A stretch of 64,000 bases of DNA, from NCBI GenBank assembly GCA_025359125.1, contig JANYHI010000026.1, positions 1 through 64,000 on the forward strand. Reading direction: 5' to 3'. This document shows, in pieces, positions 61,301 through 64,000 of this stretch; the stretch's first letter is position 1; each line of letters opens with the position of its first letter. The notes beneath the pieces are model-generated. The model was not told the origin of the DNA. It saw only the letters and a program-made list of their open reading frames with translations, and searched no databases. A program made the position numbers and the translations under genes. This stretch comes from Cytophagales bacterium. GTDB taxonomy: Bacteria > Bacteroidota > Bacteroidia > Cytophagales > Cyclobacteriaceae.

Positions 61301-63271
61301 ATGCTGAATTTTAAATTCTCATTACGCGCTATTAAAACCGGAAAATTAAAAATTTTAGTTTTCGTAATTCTTTGCATTTCCTTCAGAAGCTTTGGTCAAC
61401 TGGAAGTTGTTTCTATTTATCGCGATATAGATTCTAAAACGCAGCAAACTAATGCAAGAACAGCCACACTCACCCCAATGGCACTTCCTTTTTGGGATGA
61501 TTTCTCTTTTAATAATTCTCCCTATTGGCCAAATGCTACGCTCTGGGAAAATAGCAATTCAGTTTGGGTAAATAGCGGTAGCGGAATTAATCCGCCAACT
61601 ATAAACGTTGCCACTTTTGATGGCTACGATTCGTTAGGTAAACCTTATGCGACAGATGCATTAGCAAAAGGTGTAGCCGATAAAATGACATCGCGAACAC
61701 TTTTATTAGGCGATATTCCTGCAGCAAACCGAAATGCTGTCTTCATTAGTTTCTTTTATCAATACGCTGGCAATGGCGATGCGCCTGAGCCTGGAGATAT
61801 TTTTTCACTTTACTTTAAAAACAATGGCGGCCAATGGGAACAAGTTTGGTCGATCGATAACTCAACCCCATTAAGCAAAACAGAATTTAAAGAAATAAAA
61901 ATTCCTATTAGAGATACTAAGTTTTTTCATAACAACTTTCAATTCAGGTTTCAAAGTTTTGGAAGGCTCTCCGGCCCCTTCGATGTTTGGAATTTAGATT
62001 ATGTGTATGTGAGTAATGGGAAGAGCCAGTACGCACCAGTATATGAAGATCACCCAGATCGGGCAGTATCTACTCCATTAACTTCATTGTTCAAAGATTA
62101 TTGGGCCATGCCCTTGAGTCATTTTTTTTCAATACCCTACCCTGTTAATCAAGTTAATCCAATTACTATCTTAAATAATCTTCGGCAAGATCAGACTCCT
62201 GTGCAGGGCGGACAACCAGCCCGATTTACAACTACCGTGACTATTTATTCTAAAAATATCGGAACAAGCTCTACCGCCTTTCTTAATAACAATAGACCCG
62301 TAATTGGAAATTTATATTTCAATGATCCTAAAACCATTCTATTAAACAGCGATCCATTACCTGACTTAACTTCATTCTCTTCAGAGAAAGATTCACTAAA
62401 CATCAAAATAGATTTCTTATTAATTTCAAATGATAACCTTAAAAAGAGAAAGGAAAATGGTAACGATGTTGGTGACTTCGACACTCTAACTTATAAAGGA
62501 ATTGACTTTAGGCTTAATGACATTACCAGCTCTCAAAATATTTTAGCTAACTATTATGCGTATGATGATGGTGTTGCCGAGTATGGAGCAAAAATAGTTG
62601 GCAAAGGAACACAGCTTGCCTATGAGTTTGATATGAAAACCACCAGCTCAGATACGATTGTGGCGGTAGATATTTACTTCCCAAGATTTGGTGACGATTC
62701 AAATCAAACCATTCAACTATTTCTTGCTAAATCTTTAACAGGAGGTGTTTCCGATTATTTATACCAACAAGATTTTATAGTCCAACGCAATACAAGAAAT
62801 AAATTCTGGCGGTTAAAAATCCCATCTGGTATTATTGTGAAAGATAAATTTTATGTTGGCTGGAAACTCAATTCAGAAGCCATTATTCCCGTTGGGCTTG
62901 ATGCCAGCAATGATAGCGGCAGCAAAATATTTTACAAAAACCCTAACTCTGATACGTGGGTGCAAAATACCAATATAAAAGGGAGCTTAATGATTCGCCC
63001 GAGGTTTGGAAAGCCACAAAATGTTACAACCAATATTTTAGGTGCCAAAGAAATTTTCTTATACCCCAATCCTACCAATGGAACTTTCTATCTGCCAGCA
63101 GATGCTGAACAAATTCAGTTAGTAGATCTTACAGGAAAAGAATTTAACTTCAATTTGCAGCACCAATTAGACTCAAAACAAATTACTATGTCAAATCCAG
63201 TGATGGGGGTTTTCTTGGTTCGCTATTTTACCAATCAATGGATCACACAAAAAATTATGGTGCTGCCGTAG
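61301..63271 (+). CDS. Type IX-secreted protein of unknown function
   Basis: The 656-residue protein has a signal segment, a jelly-roll-like region near the start (ALPFWDDFSFNNSPYWPN), long beta-rich stretches and a C-terminal sorting domain with LYPNPTNGTFYLP and GVFLVRYFTNQWITQKIMVLP. I do not recognise an enzymatic domain. It begins seven bases after the PASTA gene and its last 17 bases overlap the tail of the convergent protease gene. A surface-exposed structural or adhesive role is speculative. Confidence 0.85.
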   Translation: MLNFKFSLRAIKTGKLKILVFVILCISFRSFGQLEVVSIYRDIDSKTQQTNARTATLTPMALPFWDDFSFNNSPYWPNATLWENSNSVWVNSGSGINPPTINVATFDGYDSLGKPYATDALAKGVADKMTSRTLLLGDIPAANRNAVFISFFYQYAGNGDAPEPGDIFSLYFKNNGGQWEQVWSIDNSTPLSKTEFKEIKIPIRDTKFFHNNFQFRFQSFGRLSGPFDVWNLDYVYVSNGKSQYAPVYEDHPDRAVSTPLTSLFKDYWAMPLSHFFSIPYPVNQVNPITILNNLRQDQTPVQGGQPARFTTTVTIYSKNIGTSSTAFLNNNRPVIGNLYFNDPKTILLNSDPLPDLTSFSSEKDSLNIKIDFLLISNDNLKKRKENGNDVGDFDTLTYKGIDFRLNDITSSQNILANYYAYDDGVAEYGAKIVGKGTQLAYEFDMKTTSSDTIVAVDIYFPRFGDDSNQTIQLFLAKSLTGGVSDYLYQQDFIVQRNTRNKFWRLKIPSGIIVKDKFYVGWKLNSEAIIPVGLDASNDSGSKIFYKNPNSDTWVQNTNIKGSLMIRPRFGKPQNVTTNILGAKEIFLYPNPTNGTFYLPADAEQIQLVDLTGKEFNFNLQHQLDSKQITMSNPVMGVFLVRYFTNQWITQKIMVLP

Positions 63272-64000
63272 CGTGTTCAATCAATATAATTGGATCGGGT
63301 GTAAAGCAAATTGCAAAAATAGCGAGTGCTATCCAGCCTAAAATAATTCTACTCTGTGTCAATGGTTCTTCTATCTCACTGGGTGGATGTTCAATCCCTA
63401 TAAATCTTCCGATAATAAAGGAAAAGAAAAGCCAGCCGGGATATCCTTGAATAGAAGGAAATAAATACGCAACGCCATATTGCAACGTGAAGATGAATAG
63501 TGCAATCAATAAATTATCTCGCAACGATAATTTTAATCCACGAAGTGCCAAAAATAAAAATCCTACAAAAAGGGGAATTTCATAAATTAATTTATCGTTT
63601 GGCTCGGTGGGGCGGATGTAACCTAATCCTGCATAAAAAAGAAAGGCTAAAAAAATAGCTGAAGCAATAAGCTTGTGAGGTTTAAAACCAACTAATCCGT
63701 AGAGCACATGGCCGCCATCCAATTGGCCGACTGGCAACAAATTAATGCTGGTAAACACCAACGATAGAAATCCGGCAAATAAAAATGGATAGTGAATAAT
63801 CTCGTGCATGTTGGGCATTCTGCTTGGATCGGCTACAAAATTTTCAAAAAATAAAAAGAAAAGATTCTTACCGATGATAACATCTACCGAGCCGGGAGGC
63901 ATAAACTCATTGCTATAAACATAGTTGGCATAATCAAGTCCAAATTTTTCATATTCAGGATGAAACTGAAAAATATATTCGGGAGGTGGCAAGTGTGTGA
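63255..64000 (-). CDS. Site-2 protease (M50) family membrane protein, C-terminal part
   Basis: An intramembrane metalloprotease; its start and the HExxH site lie beyond the right edge. The visible 243 residues include the second metal motif NLLPVGQLDGGH, a conserved Asp-bearing LDG, and about six further membrane helices. The frame is open to the window end. Substrates in this family are anti-sigma factors and similar, but none can be named here. Confidence 0.85.
   Translation of the reverse strand, partial: THLPPPEYIFQFHPEYEKFGLDYANYVYSNEFMPPGSVDVIIGKNLFFLFFENFVADPSRMPNMHEIIHYPFLFAGFLSLVFTSINLLPVGQLDGGHVLYGLVGFKPHKLIASAIFLAFLFYAGLGYIRPTEPNDKLIYEIPLFVGFLFLALRGLKLSLRDNLLIALFIFTLQYGVAYLFPSIQGYPGWLFFSFIIGRFIGIEHPPSEIEEPLTQSRIILGWIALAIFAICFTPDPIILIEHATAAP

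Overview
The window comes from a member of the Bacteroidota, most likely the order Cytophagales. The evidence is the actABCDEF-coxBA respiratory cluster, two proteins with type IX secretion sorting domains, DUF3822, DUF5723 and DUF1573 proteins, a TonB receptor with a carboxypeptidase-like N-terminal domain, promoters of the form TTTG-N18/19-TAnnTTTG, few Shine-Dalgarno sites, moderately AT-rich DNA, and several TTG or GTG starts. I see no rRNA, tRNA, CRISPR array, insertion sequence or prophage. It reads as chromosomal core with small accessory patches.

Layout. 1-10350: a minus-strand respiratory operon for alternative complex III (ActA to ActF) followed by cytochrome oxidase subunits II and I; subunit I runs off the left edge. 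10528-15679 (+): an orphan membrane protein, a truncated PIN-domain gene, a sarcosine-oxidase-like flavoenzyme and three genes of a Bat/DUF58/von Willebrand module whose usual partners are absent. 15858-25416 (-): an RND efflux operon, then a probable copper-related set (TonB receptor, HMA protein, HYC_CC_PP-like protein, a small exported protein). 25506-27687 (-): a LysE-type transporter with a GH3-family enzyme. 27737-34403: housekeeping and small genes on both strands (YggS, DUF423, DUF1573, two NUDIX proteins, DUF3822, CoaD, PyrE, a CAP protein, DUF3052). 34419-41710 (-): envelope genes, namely a translationally coupled lipoprotein, DUF5723 barrel and PD40/OmpA triad, plus two LPP20-like lipoproteins. 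41852-45554: a thioredoxin, a gamma-glutamyltransferase, an NTF2-like protein and an RRM protein. 45630-56270: YyaL/DUF255, PriA, SurE, RibBA, DnaG, Mrp and an Nfu-type protein. 56370-64000: an M43 metalloprotease with a sorting domain, Ddl, a PASTA protein, a second sorting-domain protein and a partial site-2 protease.

How it works together. The ActABCDEF/Cox genes would carry electrons from menaquinol to oxygen through c-type hemes, probably as a supercomplex. DnaG and PriA serve replication start and restart. CoaD, PyrE and RibBA make cofactors and nucleotides, and Mrp/Nfu handle iron-sulfur clusters. The envelope genes fit a gliding or type-IX-secreting didermic cell.

Most notable: a DnaG primase lacking all four zinc ligands; an actA promoter that fixes its start codon; a 17-bp tandem duplication across the actA stop codon; a coupled lipoprotein/barrel/PD40-OmpA triad of unknown role; a LysE-GH3 pair; a reduced Bat locus; and four convergent gene pairs that share four bases in their stop codons. 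I did not find a convincing wholly new defence or mobile system.
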